A DNA stretch of 64,000 bases. It comes from Ancylobacter gelatini (GTDB lineage: Bacteria > Pseudomonadota > Alphaproteobacteria > Rhizobiales > Xanthobacteraceae). The notes below the pieces were generated by a model that was not told the DNA's origin, searched no databases, and was given only the letters and a program-made list of their open reading frames with translations. Shown piece after piece: positions 17,505 to 26,597 of this stretch (the stretch's first letter is position 1; every line of letters begins with the position of its first letter). The DNA lies in NCBI RefSeq assembly GCF_022601675.1, contig NZ_JAKVIL010000006.1, forward strand, positions 62,001-126,000, read 5' to 3'. Position numbers and translations under genes: made by a program.

Positions 17505-18233
17505 ATGACCGCCATCCGGTTGCGGAACGTGACGCTGCGGCGCGGGGGGCGCGTCGTGCTCGACGCGCTCGACCTCGATCTCGCCGAGCGGCGCATCGGG
17601 CTGATCGGTGCCAATGGCTCGGGCAAGAGCTCGCTGGTGCGCCTGTTCAACGGTCTGCTGGTCGCCGACGAGGGCGAGGTGGAGGTCCATGGGCTGAAGG
17701 CGTCGGAAAAGGCGTCCGAGCTGCCGCGCAAGGTCGGCTTCATCTTCCAGAACCCGGATCACCAGATCATCTTCCCCACCGTCGGCGAGGAGGTGGCGTT
17801 CAGCCTTGAGCAATCCGGTCTGCCGCGACGCGAGGCCTTGAAGGCCGCCGTGCCCGCGCTCGCCCGCTTCGGCCGCGAACATTGGGCGGAGCGGCCGGTC
17901 CATGCGCTCTCGGAAGGCGAGAAGCAGTTCCTCTGCATCATCGCCGTGCTGGTCATGGAGCCGGCGGTGGTGGTGCTGGACGAACCGTTCTCCAGCCTCG
18001 ACCTGATCACGCGGCGCCGGCTGGAGGGACTGATCGCCACCCTGCCGCAGCAGGTGATCACCATCGCCCATGAACTCGATGCCTTCGCTGCGTATGACCG
18101 CGTGCTCTGGCTCGATGGCGGGCGGGTGCGGATGGACGGGGCGCCGGCCGAGGTGGTCGGGGCGTATCGGGAATGGGCGGAGGCGCAGGCGGCTGAGCAG
18201 GCGCTGGCGGGCGATGCGGAGGCGGGGGCGTGA
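17505..18233 (+). CDS. bioM: Biotin ECF transporter ATPase BioM
   Basis: The 242-residue ATP-binding subunit of the energy-coupling module drives biotin uptake. Walker A is GANGSGKSS at residues 35-43, the Q-loop is FIFQNPDHQIIFPTV, and Walker B is VVVLDEPFSSLDL. The signature motif reads ALSEGEKQ instead of LSGGQ, as seen in some ECF ATPases. ATG 17505 directly precedes the beta-strand core. It overlaps bioN by four bases, and bioN overlaps bioY, giving a tight bioMNY operon. The three proteins form one inner-membrane complex with BioY as the biotin-binding part. Confidence 0.92.
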   Translation: MTAIRLRNVTLRRGGRVVLDALDLDLAERRIGLIGANGSGKSSLVRLFNGLLVADEGEVEVHGLKASEKASELPRKVGFIFQNPDHQIIFPTVGEEVAFSLEQSGLPRREALKAAVPALARFGREHWAERPVHALSEGEKQFLCIIAVLVMEPAVVVLDEPFSSLDLITRRRLEGLIATLPQQVITIAHELDAFAAYDRVLWLDGGRVRMDGAPAEVVGAYREWAEAQAAEQALAGDAEAGA

Positions 18234-18841
18234 TCTCGCTCTATCTGCCCGAGCGCACCTGGCTTCATGGCATTACCGCCGGCCGCAAGCTGTTCGCGCT
18301 GGCGCTGGTCAGCCTGCTGATCGCTCCCTTCGACAGCCTGCCGCTGATGGCGGGCCTGCTCGCCGCCGTGCTGGCGCTCTATGCCAGCCTCGGCCGGGCA
18401 GCGCTCCGCCAGCTTTCCCTGCTGCGGCCGATGGCCCCGCTGCTCGCCATCCTGCTCGCGCTGCATGCGTGGAACGGCGACATCTGGCTGGGGGTGAGCC
18501 TGTGCCTGAGGCTTCTCGCCATGATCCTGCTCGCCAATGCCGTGACCATGACCACGCGCATGGACGCGATGATGGACGCGGTGGAACCGCTGCTGCGCCC
18601 GCTTGCCTGGTTCGGCGCCAGCCCGCGCGCCGTGGCCCTCGCGGTGGCGATGATGATCCGTTTCGTGCCGCTCCTGTTCGCGCTGTGGGACGCGCTGAAC
18701 GAGGCGTGGCGCGCGCGCACCGGGCGGCGCGGCGGCTGGCGCCTGCTCGCGCCTTTCTGTATCCAGACACTGAAGCTTTCCCATCATGCCGCCGAGGCGC
18801 TGGCCGCGCGCGGCGGCGCCCCGCGAGGAGACACACGATGA
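18230..18841 (+). CDS. bioN: Biotin ECF transporter transmembrane subunit BioN
   Basis: The 203-residue EcfT-type membrane protein has about four to five hydrophobic segments. The C-terminal coupling region contains the Ala-Arg-Gly type motif (EALAARGG) that contacts the ATPase. It links BioM to the substrate-binding BioY. The start is GTG 18230 (MISLYLPERTWLHG), inside the end of bioM, and the stop overlaps the bioY start (ATGA). Translational coupling along bioM-bioN-bioY is likely. Confidence 0.92.
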   Translation: MISLYLPERTWLHGITAGRKLFALALVSLLIAPFDSLPLMAGLLAAVLALYASLGRAALRQLSLLRPMAPLLAILLALHAWNGDIWLGVSLCLRLLAMILLANAVTMTTRMDAMMDAVEPLLRPLAWFGASPRAVALAVAMMIRFVPLLFALWDALNEAWRARTGRRGGWRLLAPFCIQTLKLSHHAAEALAARGGAPRGDTR

Positions 18842-19395
18842 AGGACCGTTCGCTTGTCCAGATCGCGCTTTATGCGGCGATCTTCGCGGTGCTGGGGCTG
18901 CTGCCGAAATTCGACATACCGCTTGCCGGCGGCGTGCCGATCACCGCGCAGAGCATGGGCGCGATGCTGGCGGGGGTGATGCTCGGCGCCCGGCGCGGGG
19001 CGCTCGCCATCATCCTGCTCCTGTTCGTGGTGGCGCTCGGCGCGCCGCTGCTGGCGGGCGGGCGCGGCGGCCTGGGCGTGTTCTTCACGCCGTCGGTTGG
19101 CTTCCTGTTCGGCTGGGTGGCGTCGGCCTTCGTCGCCGGCTGGCTCATGGAGAAGCTGCGCGACAAGGCGGTGTTCCCCGCTGCGCTGGTGGCGGCGGTG
19201 ATTGGCGGCATACCGGTGCTCTATGCCTTCGGCATTGTCGGCATGTCGGCCATGTCCGGCCTGTCGCTGCTCGACGCCACCAAGGCGTGCCTGATCTTCA
19301 TTCCCGGCGACACCATCAAGGCGGTGCTGGTGGCGCTGGTGGCGCAGACGGTGGCGCGCGGCCTGCCGGAAGCCCTGCTCTCGCGCGCTTCCTGA
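18838..19395 (+). CDS. bioY: Biotin transporter substrate-binding subunit BioY
   Basis: The 185-residue S component has six membrane helices. It carries the BioY hallmarks GGVPITAQSMGAMLAGVMLGARRG and the PSVGFLFGWV segment, and ends with PGDTIKAVLVALVAQ. It binds biotin in the membrane and works with BioM and BioN. ATG 18838 overlaps the bioN stop codon. The bioY stop lies only six bases before the next likely start, so the operon appears to continue into an acyl-CoA ligase and a thiolase-like gene. Confidence 0.95.
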   Translation: MKDRSLVQIALYAAIFAVLGLLPKFDIPLAGGVPITAQSMGAMLAGVMLGARRGALAIILLLFVVALGAPLLAGGRGGLGVFFTPSVGFLFGWVASAFVAGWLMEKLRDKAVFPAALVAAVIGGIPVLYAFGIVGMSAMSGLSLLDATKACLIFIPGDTIKAVLVALVAQTVARGLPEALLSRAS

Positions 19396-19400
19396 CCACC

Positions 19401-20816
19401 TTGGCTCTGGCCGCGACCATCGGCGCGGACCTGTCGGCGCTGGCGGCGGCTGCCCCGCTCCGGCCGGCGCTCACCTGCGACGGCGAGACGCTGACACGGG
19501 CGCGGCTGGCGCACCGCGTCGCCCATCTTTCGCGAGAGATTACCGCCCGCACCGGAACCGGCGCCGGCGTGGCGCTCGACATGGCCAATGGGGTCGATCT
19601 GGTGGCGCTGTTCTTCGCCTGCGCGGTCAGCGGGCGGCAGGCGCTGGTCTACGATCCGGCATGGCCGGCGCGCTATCGCGCGGCGATCGATGGCGCGCTC
19701 GCCCCGGCGCTGACCGTCACCGGGACGGAACCGTGGCTGGGCGAGGGGGAGGACGCGGTGTTCCCGGTGCCGCCCGCGCCCGATGCGCCGTTCTATGTCG
19801 GCTTCACCTCGGGCTCGACCGGCCTGCCCAAGGGCTATCGCCGCGCCCACCGCTCCTGGATCGACAGCTTCACCGTGAGCGAGGTGGAGTTCGGGCTGAG
19901 CGCGGATGATGTGATCATGGCGCCCGGCGGGCTCGCGGCCTCGCTGCACCTCTACGGCGTGGTGCACGCGCTGCATATCGGGGCGAGGGCGGTGATGATG
20001 CGCCAGTTCCACCCGCGCCGCGCGCTTGGCCTCATCGCCCGGCATGGCGTCACCGCGCTTTACGTAACGCCGACACAGCTCCAGATGCTGATCGAGGCGG
20101 CGGGCCACGAGTGTTTCCCGAGCCTCCGGCAAGTGATGATCAGCGGCGCGAAATGGCAGGCGCGGACCCGCGAGGCGACGATGCGCCTGTTTCCACAGGC
20201 CGGGATCTGCGAATTCTACGGCGCGTCGGAACTGTCCTTCGTCACCGTGAGCCGCGCGGGCGAGCCCGTGCCTCCCGGCTCGGTCGGCCGCGCGGCTCAT
20301 GGCGTCGAGCTGCGCATCCGCGATGGTGAGGGCTGCGACCTGCCGGCGGGCGAGGTCGGCGCGATCTGGGGCGGCAGCACGCTTCTGTTTGACGGCTATG
20401 CCTGCGGCGGCGGCGACGAGATCCGCCGCGAGGACGGTTTCATGACCGTCGGCGACCATGGAAGGCTCGACGCCGATGGCTTCCTCTTTCTCCACGGTCG
20501 CGAGAAGCGGATGCTGGTGACGTCCGGCCTCAACGTCTACCCCGAGGAGGTGGAGGCGGTGCTCGCCACACTGCCGGGCGTGGTGGAGGCCTGCGTGTTT
20601 GGCCTGCCGGACCCGCTGCGCGGGGTGGAACTGGTCGCGGTGCTGCGCGGCACGGTCGACGAGCGGGCGCTGCGCGCCGGTTGCCGGGCGCTGCTGCCCG
20701 CCGCCAAGGTGCCGCGGCGCTTCCTGCATATCGAGGACTGGCCGCGCACCTCGGGCGGCAAGGCGGACCTCACCGCACTGGCCCGCCTCGCCGAACAAGC
20801 CGCCGGGCCGCACTGA
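19401..20816 (+). CDS. AMP-dependent acyl-CoA ligase in the biotin operon (YhfT-like)
   Basis: The 471-residue adenylate-forming enzyme has FTSGSTGLPKGYRRAHRSW as the ATP loop, ICEFYGASELSF as the adenine-site motif, GDHGRLDADGFLFLHGREKRM as the hinge and Lys in RTSGGKADL as the catalytic residue. It should activate a carboxylic acid to an acyl-CoA. No ATG is available near the expected N-terminus; TTG 19401, six bases after the bioY stop, is the likely start with translational coupling. The order bioY-ligase-thiolase is reminiscent of Bacillus subtilis yhfU-yhfT-yhfS. The substrate is unknown; a role in biotin precursor supply is speculative. Confidence 0.8.
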   Translation: MALAATIGADLSALAAAAPLRPALTCDGETLTRARLAHRVAHLSREITARTGTGAGVALDMANGVDLVALFFACAVSGRQALVYDPAWPARYRAAIDGALAPALTVTGTEPWLGEGEDAVFPVPPAPDAPFYVGFTSGSTGLPKGYRRAHRSWIDSFTVSEVEFGLSADDVIMAPGGLAASLHLYGVVHALHIGARAVMMRQFHPRRALGLIARHGVTALYVTPTQLQMLIEAAGHECFPSLRQVMISGAKWQARTREATMRLFPQAGICEFYGASELSFVTVSRAGEPVPPGSVGRAAHGVELRIRDGEGCDLPAGEVGAIWGGSTLLFDGYACGGGDEIRREDGFMTVGDHGRLDADGFLFLHGREKRMLVTSGLNVYPEEVEAVLATLPGVVEACVFGLPDPLRGVELVAVLRGTVDERALRAGCRALLPAAKVPRRFLHIEDWPRTSGGKADLTALARLAEQAAGPH

Positions 20817-22000
20817 TGGGCGCGGCTTTCGTCATTGCCGCCCGCCGCACCGCCGTCGCGCCCCGGCGCGGCGCGTTCCGCGAGGTGGAGGCGCATGACC
20901 TCGCCGCCCCGGTGCTGCGTGCCTGCCTCGCGGATGCCGGGCTGTCGCCGCGCGCGCCGGTCGATCAGGTCATTCTCGGCAATGCGCTGTCCGGCGGCGG
21001 CAATGTCGCCCGGCTCGCGGCGCTGGCGGCCGGCCTGTGCGAGAGCGTGCCGGCCTTGACCATCGACACCCAGTGCTGTTCGGGCCTGGACGCCATCATC
21101 CTCGCCGCGCGGCTGGTGGAATCCGGTGCCGCCGGGCTGGTCCTGGCGGGCGGGGTGGAGAGCTTCAGCCGCGCGCCGCTGCGTGCCCGGCGCCCGAAAG
21201 AGAAGGGCGAGGCGCCGGCATTTTACCACCGGCCGGCCTTTTCGCCATGGCCGCTGCGCGATCCCGACATGATCGAGGCCCTTGGCCGCCTCGCCGATCA
21301 ACAGCGCATCACGAGGGCCGAACAGGCGGCCTTCGCGGTGGACAGCCACCGCAGGGCGCGCGCGGCGCGTGGCGCATTGGAGGCCGAGATCGTGCCGGTG
21401 GCGCGACTTGAGGCCGACAGTTTCACGCGGGATCTCACGCCGGAGCTGTGCGTCCGCGCGCCTCTGCTCCACGGCGAGGGTGAACACGCGCTCGACGCGG
21501 CAGGGGTCGCCGTGGAGGCCGACGCGGCGGCGGTGGTGCTGGTCGCCTCGCGGGAGTGGTCGGAGCGGCTGGCCGGCGCCGGCGGCTTTTCCTGCGAGAT
21601 ATCTTATGGCCGCTCCTTCGGCGCGGCCCCTGACAACCCGCCTTATGCCGTCGACCGGGCCTTTGAGGTGCTCGCGTTCGAGACGCTGCTTTTCGATGAT
21701 GAGACGTTACGGGTCGACGGCTTCACCCGTCCCGACTGGAAGCGGATCGCCGTGGTGGAGCTTATGGAGGCCGCGGCAGCGCAGGCCCTGCACAATTGCC
21801 GGCACGCGGGCCTTGATCCGGCACGGATCAATCGTGGCGGCGGCGCGCTGGCGCGCGGCCATCCCATCGGGGCCTCGGGCGCGATCCTTGCCGTACGGTT
21901 GTTCCACGAGCTGGGGAGGGAAGCGCGGGGCGCGCTCGGCCTTGCCGCGATCGCGGCGGCGGGCGGGCTTGCCAGCGCGCTATTGTTGCAGCGCAGCTAA
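20816..22000 (+). CDS. Thiolase-family protein lacking the C-terminal catalytic cysteine (YhfS-like)
   Basis: The 394-residue thiolase-fold protein retains the nucleophile region DTQCCSGLDAI (Cys88) and the GHPIGASGAILA loop with His349. The family's second catalytic cysteine, normally in a CxGGG loop near the C-terminus, is missing: the segment reads IAAAGGLASALLLQ. It may therefore catalyse a different condensation, or only a partial reaction, rather than normal thiolysis. Its ATG overlaps the ligase stop codon (TGATG), so the two proteins are translated together. It resembles the YhfS position of the B. subtilis yhfUTS operon. Confidence 0.82.
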   Translation: MGAAFVIAARRTAVAPRRGAFREVEAHDLAAPVLRACLADAGLSPRAPVDQVILGNALSGGGNVARLAALAAGLCESVPALTIDTQCCSGLDAIILAARLVESGAAGLVLAGGVESFSRAPLRARRPKEKGEAPAFYHRPAFSPWPLRDPDMIEALGRLADQQRITRAEQAAFAVDSHRRARAARGALEAEIVPVARLEADSFTRDLTPELCVRAPLLHGEGEHALDAAGVAVEADAAAVVLVASREWSERLAGAGGFSCEISYGRSFGAAPDNPPYAVDRAFEVLAFETLLFDDETLRVDGFTRPDWKRIAVVELMEAAAAQALHNCRHAGLDPARINRGGGALARGHPIGASGAILAVRLFHELGREARGALGLAAIAAAGGLASALLLQRS

Positions 22001-22094
22001 GGGTTTGTTTGCGGTTCGTGCACCCGTTGGGGCAGGATCGGACGAATCGGACCATCACGTCCCGCCCGCCGGCGGGAAGACACGGGCGACCGGA

Positions 22095-22880
22095 ATGAAC
22101 GCGATTTCCTCGCGCCAGCAGGACATACTGGTCCTCGCCCGCGCCCATGGCCGTGTCAGCGTCGACGATCTCGCGGCGCGGTTCGAGGTGTCGCCGCAGA
22201 CCATCCGCAAGGACCTCAACGATTTGTGCGTGCGCCGGCTGATGTCGCGCGTCCATGGCGGCGCGGTGGTGGCGTCGGGGGTCGAGAACGTCGCCTATGA
22301 GGCGCGCCGGGCGATGGCGCAGGGCGCCAAGCGCGCCATCGCCGAGGCCGCCGCCGCCATGGTGCCCAACCGGGCCTCGCTGTTCATCAATATCGGCACC
22401 ACGACCGAGGAGGTCGCCCGCGCGCTCGGCGACCATGAGGATTTGCTGGTCATCACCAACAACCTCAACGTCGCCATGCTGCTGTACCGCCATCCCAAGA
22501 TCGAGCTGATCATGGCCGGTGGCCCGGTGCGCCATGCCGACGGCGCGGTGATCGGCTCGGCGGCGGTGGATTTCGTGCGCCAGTTCAAGGTCGACTACGC
22601 CGTGATCGGCGCCTCCGCCATCGAGGAGGACGGCACGCTGCTGGATTTCGACTATCGCGAGGTTCAGGTGGCGCGCGCGATCATCGACAATGCCCGGCAG
22701 GTGATCCTGGTCGCCGACCGCTCCAAGCTGGAACGTTCCGCTCCGGTGCGGATCGGCGAGATGAGCGAGGTCGACACCTTCGTCACCGATGTTGTCTCCT
22801 CGCCCGCGCTGCGCGACATCTGCAGCGCCAACGGCGTCGAGCTGATCGAGGTCGGCGGCGTCGACGAGGATGGGTTCTAG
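22095..22880 (+). CDS. DeoR-family transcriptional regulator
   Basis: The 261-residue regulator has an N-terminal helix-turn-helix (SSRQQDILVLARAHGRVSVDDLAARFEVSPQTIRKDL). Its C-terminal sugar-phosphate sensor domain is of the ribose-5-phosphate isomerase fold (INIGTTTEEVARAL, ITNNLNVAMLL, MAGGPVRHADGAVIGS, DRSKLERSAPVRIG). The pattern is closest to GlpR, which senses glycerol-3-phosphate. No glycerol genes are in the window; it may regulate a distant locus or the aldo/keto reductase downstream. ATG 22095 gives the typical N-terminus. It follows the thiolase-like gene by 94 bases. Confidence 0.88.
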   Translation: MNAISSRQQDILVLARAHGRVSVDDLAARFEVSPQTIRKDLNDLCVRRLMSRVHGGAVVASGVENVAYEARRAMAQGAKRAIAEAAAAMVPNRASLFINIGTTTEEVARALGDHEDLLVITNNLNVAMLLYRHPKIELIMAGGPVRHADGAVIGSAAVDFVRQFKVDYAVIGASAIEEDGTLLDFDYREVQVARAIIDNARQVILVADRSKLERSAPVRIGEMSEVDTFVTDVVSSPALRDICSANGVELIEVGGVDEDGF

Positions 22881-22987
22881 CCGCGCGGTCGCGCCCCCTA
22901 CAGAGGTACAACGCAGGAGTGGTTAGCGTCCGGCACGCGCTGGCCTAAACTCGCCCGCTTACTTTGAGTCACGCAGGAGACTGCTCC

Positions 22988-23938
22988 ATGGAACTGCGCC
23001 GCCTCGGCCGCTCCGACATCCTCGTCCCGCCGCTGTGCTTCGGCGGCAATGTCTTCGGCTGGACCGCCGACGAAGACGCGTCCTTCGCCCTGCTCGATGG
23101 CCTGCTGGAGGCCGGCTTCAACTTCATCGACACGGCCGACGTGTATTCGCGCTGGGCGAAAGGCCATGTCGGCGGCGAATCCGAGGCGGTGATCGGGCGC
23201 TGGATGAAGGCGCGCGGCAACCGCTCCAAGCTGGTTATCGCCACCAAGGTCGGCGCCGATATGGGGCTCGGCAAGGTGTGCCTGAAGGCGGAGTACATCA
23301 AGACCGCCGTCGAGGCCTCGCTGTCGCGGCTCCAGACCGACTATATCGATCTCTACCAATCGCACTGGGATGATCCCGACACGCCCTTCGAGGAGGTGCT
23401 CGGTGCCTATGACGAGCTGATCTCGGCCGGCAAAGTCCGGCTGATCGGTGCGTCCAACCTCTCCGGTGCCCGGCTGTTCGAATCCCTCGCCGTGGCGACG
23501 CGCGAGAAGCTGCCGCGCTACGAGACGCTTCAGCCGGAATATAATCTGTGCGAACGCAGCGTTTATGAGAACGAGCTGGAGCCGATCTGCCGCGCCAACG
23601 GGCTCGGCGTCATCACCTATTTCTCGCTCGCCGCCGGCTTCCTCACCGGCAAGTACCGCACGACGGCTGACGCGCAGAAGAGCGTGCGCGGCAAGGCGCT
23701 GGTCGACAAATATCTCAACGAACGCGGCAAGCGCATCCTCGCGGCGCTGGATGACATTGCGGGAGCGCACGGCGCGACCCCGACGCAGGTGGCGCTGGCC
23801 TGGATCATGGCGCGGCCCTCGATCACCGCGCCGATCGCCAGCGCCTCGCGCATCGAGCAGCTTGGCGACCTGATCGCCAGCGCCTCGCTCAACCTCACCT
23901 CGCAGGACATCGCCCGGCTGAACACGGCGAGTGCGTAG
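22988..23938 (+). CDS. Aldo/keto reductase (general stress protein 69 / YajO-like)
   Basis: The 316-residue NADPH-dependent reductase has the tetrad Asp48, Tyr53, Lys87 and His126, and ends with the cofactor loop ITAPIASASRIEQLGD. The segments MELRRLGRSDILVPPLCFGGN and NLSGARLFESL fit the AKR11/12-like bacterial reductases. ATG 22988 was chosen because CAGGAGA stands just before it and the family N-terminus MELRRLG begins there. The substrate is unknown. It is a single gene, 82 bases before adenine deaminase, in the same direction. Confidence 0.88.
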   Translation: MELRRLGRSDILVPPLCFGGNVFGWTADEDASFALLDGLLEAGFNFIDTADVYSRWAKGHVGGESEAVIGRWMKARGNRSKLVIATKVGADMGLGKVCLKAEYIKTAVEASLSRLQTDYIDLYQSHWDDPDTPFEEVLGAYDELISAGKVRLIGASNLSGARLFESLAVATREKLPRYETLQPEYNLCERSVYENELEPICRANGLGVITYFSLAAGFLTGKYRTTADAQKSVRGKALVDKYLNERGKRILAALDDIAGAHGATPTQVALAWIMARPSITAPIASASRIEQLGDLIASASLNLTSQDIARLNTASA

Positions 23939-24020
23939 CGCGGGGGAGCGGTGACGGTCGGGACATGCCCGGCCGTGCCATGGCACAACATCCCGGACTC
24001 TCATCCAAGGTAGCTGCCCG

Positions 24021-25748
24021 ATGACCCCTGCCACCGCCGCCGAGCTTCAACGCTTCATCGATGCCGGCCGCGGCGTCGTCCCGGCCGATCTCGTCATCAA
24101 GGACGTGGTGCTGCTCGATGTGATCACCGGCGCGCGCGCGGCGACCGACATCGCCATCGTCGGAGACCGCATCGTCGGCACCTATGACCGCTATGAGGGC
24201 GTCGAGGAAATCGACGGGCGCGGACTGACGGCGGTGCCGGGATTCATCGACACCCATCTGCACGTCGAATCCTCGCTGGTGACGCCGCTGGAGTTCGACC
24301 GCTGCGTGCTGCCGCACGGCGTCACCACCGCGATCTGCGATCCCCACGAGATCGCCAATGTGCTGGGCGCCGAGGGCATCCGCTATTTCCAGGACTGCGC
24401 GCGCCACACGCTGATGGATTTGCGGGTGCAGTTGTCCTCCTGTGTGCCGGCGACCCCGTTCGAGACCGCCGGCGCGAACCTTTCCGCCGCCGACCTCGTG
24501 GCGCTGCGCGGCGACCCGTCGGGTATCGGGCTCGCCGAGTTCATGAATTTTCCCGGCGTGCTGTTCAAGGACGAGGGGTGTCTCGCAAAACTTGAGGCCT
24601 TCTCGGGCGGCCACATCGACGGTCACGCGCCGCTGCTCTCGGGGCGCGACCTCAACGGCTATATCGCCGCCGGCATCCGCACGGAACACGAGGCCACTAC
24701 GCTTTCCGAAGCGCGCGAGAAGCTGACGAAGGGCATGAACGTGCTGATCCGGGAGGGTTCGGTCTCCAAGGACCTGCACGCGCTGATCCCGCTTATCGAC
24801 GCCGACACCTCCGCCTTCCTCGCCTTCTGCACCGATGACCGCAACCCGCTGGACATCGCCGAGGAAGGCCATCTCGACTACATGATCCGCGAGGCGATCC
24901 GCCACGGCGCGCCACTGCACCATGTCTACCGCGTGGCGAGTTGGTCGGCGGCCAATGCCTTCGGGCTGAAAGATCGCGGCCTGATCGCGCCGGGGCGCCG
25001 CGCCGACATCGTGCTGCTGGAGGATGTCGAGGCGTGCCGGGTGGTGCAGGTGATCGCCGCAGGACGTCTCGTCACGCCCGAGCGCTTCGCCGCGCGCGAG
25101 ACCGTCGCGCCGGTGGGGCTCGCCTCGATGAAGGCCGCGCCGGTGGAGGCTGGCACGTTCCGCATTCCCGCCAACCGCACGGCGACGCGGGTGATCGGCG
25201 TGGTGCCGGGGCGGATCATCACCGAGGACCTCGCCATGGAGCTGCCCATCAGCGGCGGCGCCAAGCAGATCGACCTCGAACAGGACGCGGTGAAGGTCTG
25301 CGTGGTGGAGCGCCATGGCAAGACCGGCGAGGGCGGGGTCGGCAATATCGGGCGCGGCTTCGTCCACGGCTTCGGCATGAAGCGCGGGGCCATCGCCTCT
25401 TCCGTCGGCCATGACAGCCATAATATTTGCGTGGTCGGGGTCGACGACGCCGACATGGCGTTGGCGGTGAACCGGCTGATCGAACTGAAGGGCGGGTTTG
25501 CGGTGGCCGAAGGCGGGCGGATCACCGGCGAACTCGCCTTGCCGGTCGCCGGGCTGATGTCGGACCGCCCGTTCGAGGCGGTGCACGACGCGCTGATCGA
25601 TCTGCGCGCGGCCGCGAAGGCGCTGGGCGTGACGCTGGCCGAGCCATTCCTTCAGGTCGCCTTCCTGCCGCTGCCGGTGATCCCGCATCTCAAGATCACC
25701 GATTTCGGCATGTTCGACGTGAACCGCTTCGAGCTTATCGAGGGGTAG
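24021..25748 (+). CDS. ade: Adenine deaminase (amidohydrolase type)
   Basis: The 575-residue enzyme deaminates adenine to hypoxanthine in purine salvage. The metal-binding motif [16 protein letters not shown] (His79, His81) is near the N-terminus. [22 protein letters not shown] and [10 protein letters not shown] follow the Ade family pattern, and the C-terminal half carries [11 protein letters not shown] and [15 protein letters not shown]. Length is typical for bacterial adenine deaminase. The ATG lies after GGTAG with moderate spacing. It has no purine-related neighbours, and no purine riboswitch was seen in the short upstream gap. Confidence 0.93.
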   Translation: MTPATAAELQRFIDAGRGVVPADLVIKDVVLLDVITGARAATDIAIVGDRIVGTYDRYEGVEEIDGRGLTAVPGFIDTHLHVESSLVTPLEFDRCVLPHGVTTAICDPHEIANVLGAEGIRYFQDCARHTLMDLRVQLSSCVPATPFETAGANLSAADLVALRGDPSGIGLAEFMNFPGVLFKDEGCLAKLEAFSGGHIDGHAPLLSGRDLNGYIAAGIRTEHEATTLSEAREKLTKGMNVLIREGSVSKDLHALIPLIDADTSAFLAFCTDDRNPLDIAEEGHLDYMIREAIRHGAPLHHVYRVASWSAANAFGLKDRGLIAPGRRADIVLLEDVEACRVVQVIAAGRLVTPERFAARETVAPVGLASMKAAPVEAGTFRIPANRTATRVIGVVPGRIITEDLAMELPISGGAKQIDLEQDAVKVCVVERHGKTGEGGVGNIGRGFVHGFGMKRGAIASSVGHDSHNICVVGVDDADMALAVNRLIELKGGFAVAEGGRITGELALPVAGLMSDRPFEAVHDALIDLRAAAKALGVTLAEPFLQVAFLPLPVIPHLKITDFGMFDVNRFELIEG

Positions 25749-25889
25749 CGGCCCGCGCCGGTCCGGCGCGCGTGCTCCTTTTCCCCGGCGGGGAGGACGG
25801 GCGGGGAGCCGGCTTCCGATGATCGCGCGCGGCGCCGGCTTCTGCTAAAGCCACGCCATTGCCTCGCCCCGAATCCCGGCCGGAAAGCC

Positions 25890-26597
25890 ATGTCCTTCCT
25901 GTTCCTTCCGCTTCTCGTGCTGTGGACCCTGGCCTTGGCGCCAGCCGCGCCCGTGCTGGCGCTGATGAAAAACCCGGCGCGTACCCGCGCCTTCTCGCGC
26001 TTCTGGGCGCGCGGGGTGCTGGCGATCCTGCGCGGCGTCGGCGGCCTGTCCTATGCCGAGGAAGGGATGGAGAACCGGCCGGCCGGGCCCGCGCTCTACA
26101 TCGCCAACCACCAGTCGGCCTGGGAGACCATCGCCTTTGCCGTGCTGGTGCCCGATGTCGCGATCGTGCTGAAGGAGGAGCTGTACCGCATCCCGGTGTT
26201 CGGCTGGTTCCTGCGCCATTCGCCGATGATTGCCATCGACCGCGCGGGCGGCGCCTCCTCGCTCAAGAAGATGTTCCGCGAGGGCCGCGAGGCTGCCGCG
26301 CAGGGGCGCAGCCTGCTGATCTTCCCTGAAGGCACGCGCCGCGGGCCGCATGAACGCGCCGAGTTCCAGCGCGGCGTGGTGCTGCTCTACAAGGCGCTCG
26401 GCCTGCCGGCGGTGCCGGTGGCGCACAATGCCGGGCGCTACTGGAAGGGACGCAGCTTCACCCTGCGCGCGGGCAGGGTTCGCGTGATTTATCTGCCGGC
26501 GCTGCCGCCGGGGCTGCCGGACGGCGAGTTCCTGGAGCGCATCACCCACGCCATCTATGACGCGCGGGACCGGCTGGTCGCGGAGGAGGGAGAATGA
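25890..26597 (+). CDS. plsC: 1-acyl-glycerol-3-phosphate acyltransferase (PlsC family)
   Basis: The 235-residue membrane-associated enzyme transfers an acyl group to lysophosphatidate. One N-terminal hydrophobic helix (FLFLPLLVLWTLALAPAAPVLAL) is followed by motif I as NHQSAWE (His74 with Glu79 in place of the common Asp), the RAGGAS region, and motif III FPEGTR (Glu147). The HX4E variant is seen in several alphaproteobacterial PlsC-like proteins, as far as I recall. It overlaps the next gene by four bases (ATGA), which couples it to a ferredoxin-reductase-like flavoprotein with no obvious functional link. Confidence 0.87.
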   Translation: MSFLFLPLLVLWTLALAPAAPVLALMKNPARTRAFSRFWARGVLAILRGVGGLSYAEEGMENRPAGPALYIANHQSAWETIAFAVLVPDVAIVLKEELYRIPVFGWFLRHSPMIAIDRAGGASSLKKMFREGREAAAQGRSLLIFPEGTRRGPHERAEFQRGVVLLYKALGLPAVPVAHNAGRYWKGRSFTLRAGRVRVIYLPALPPGLPDGEFLERITHAIYDARDRLVAEEGE

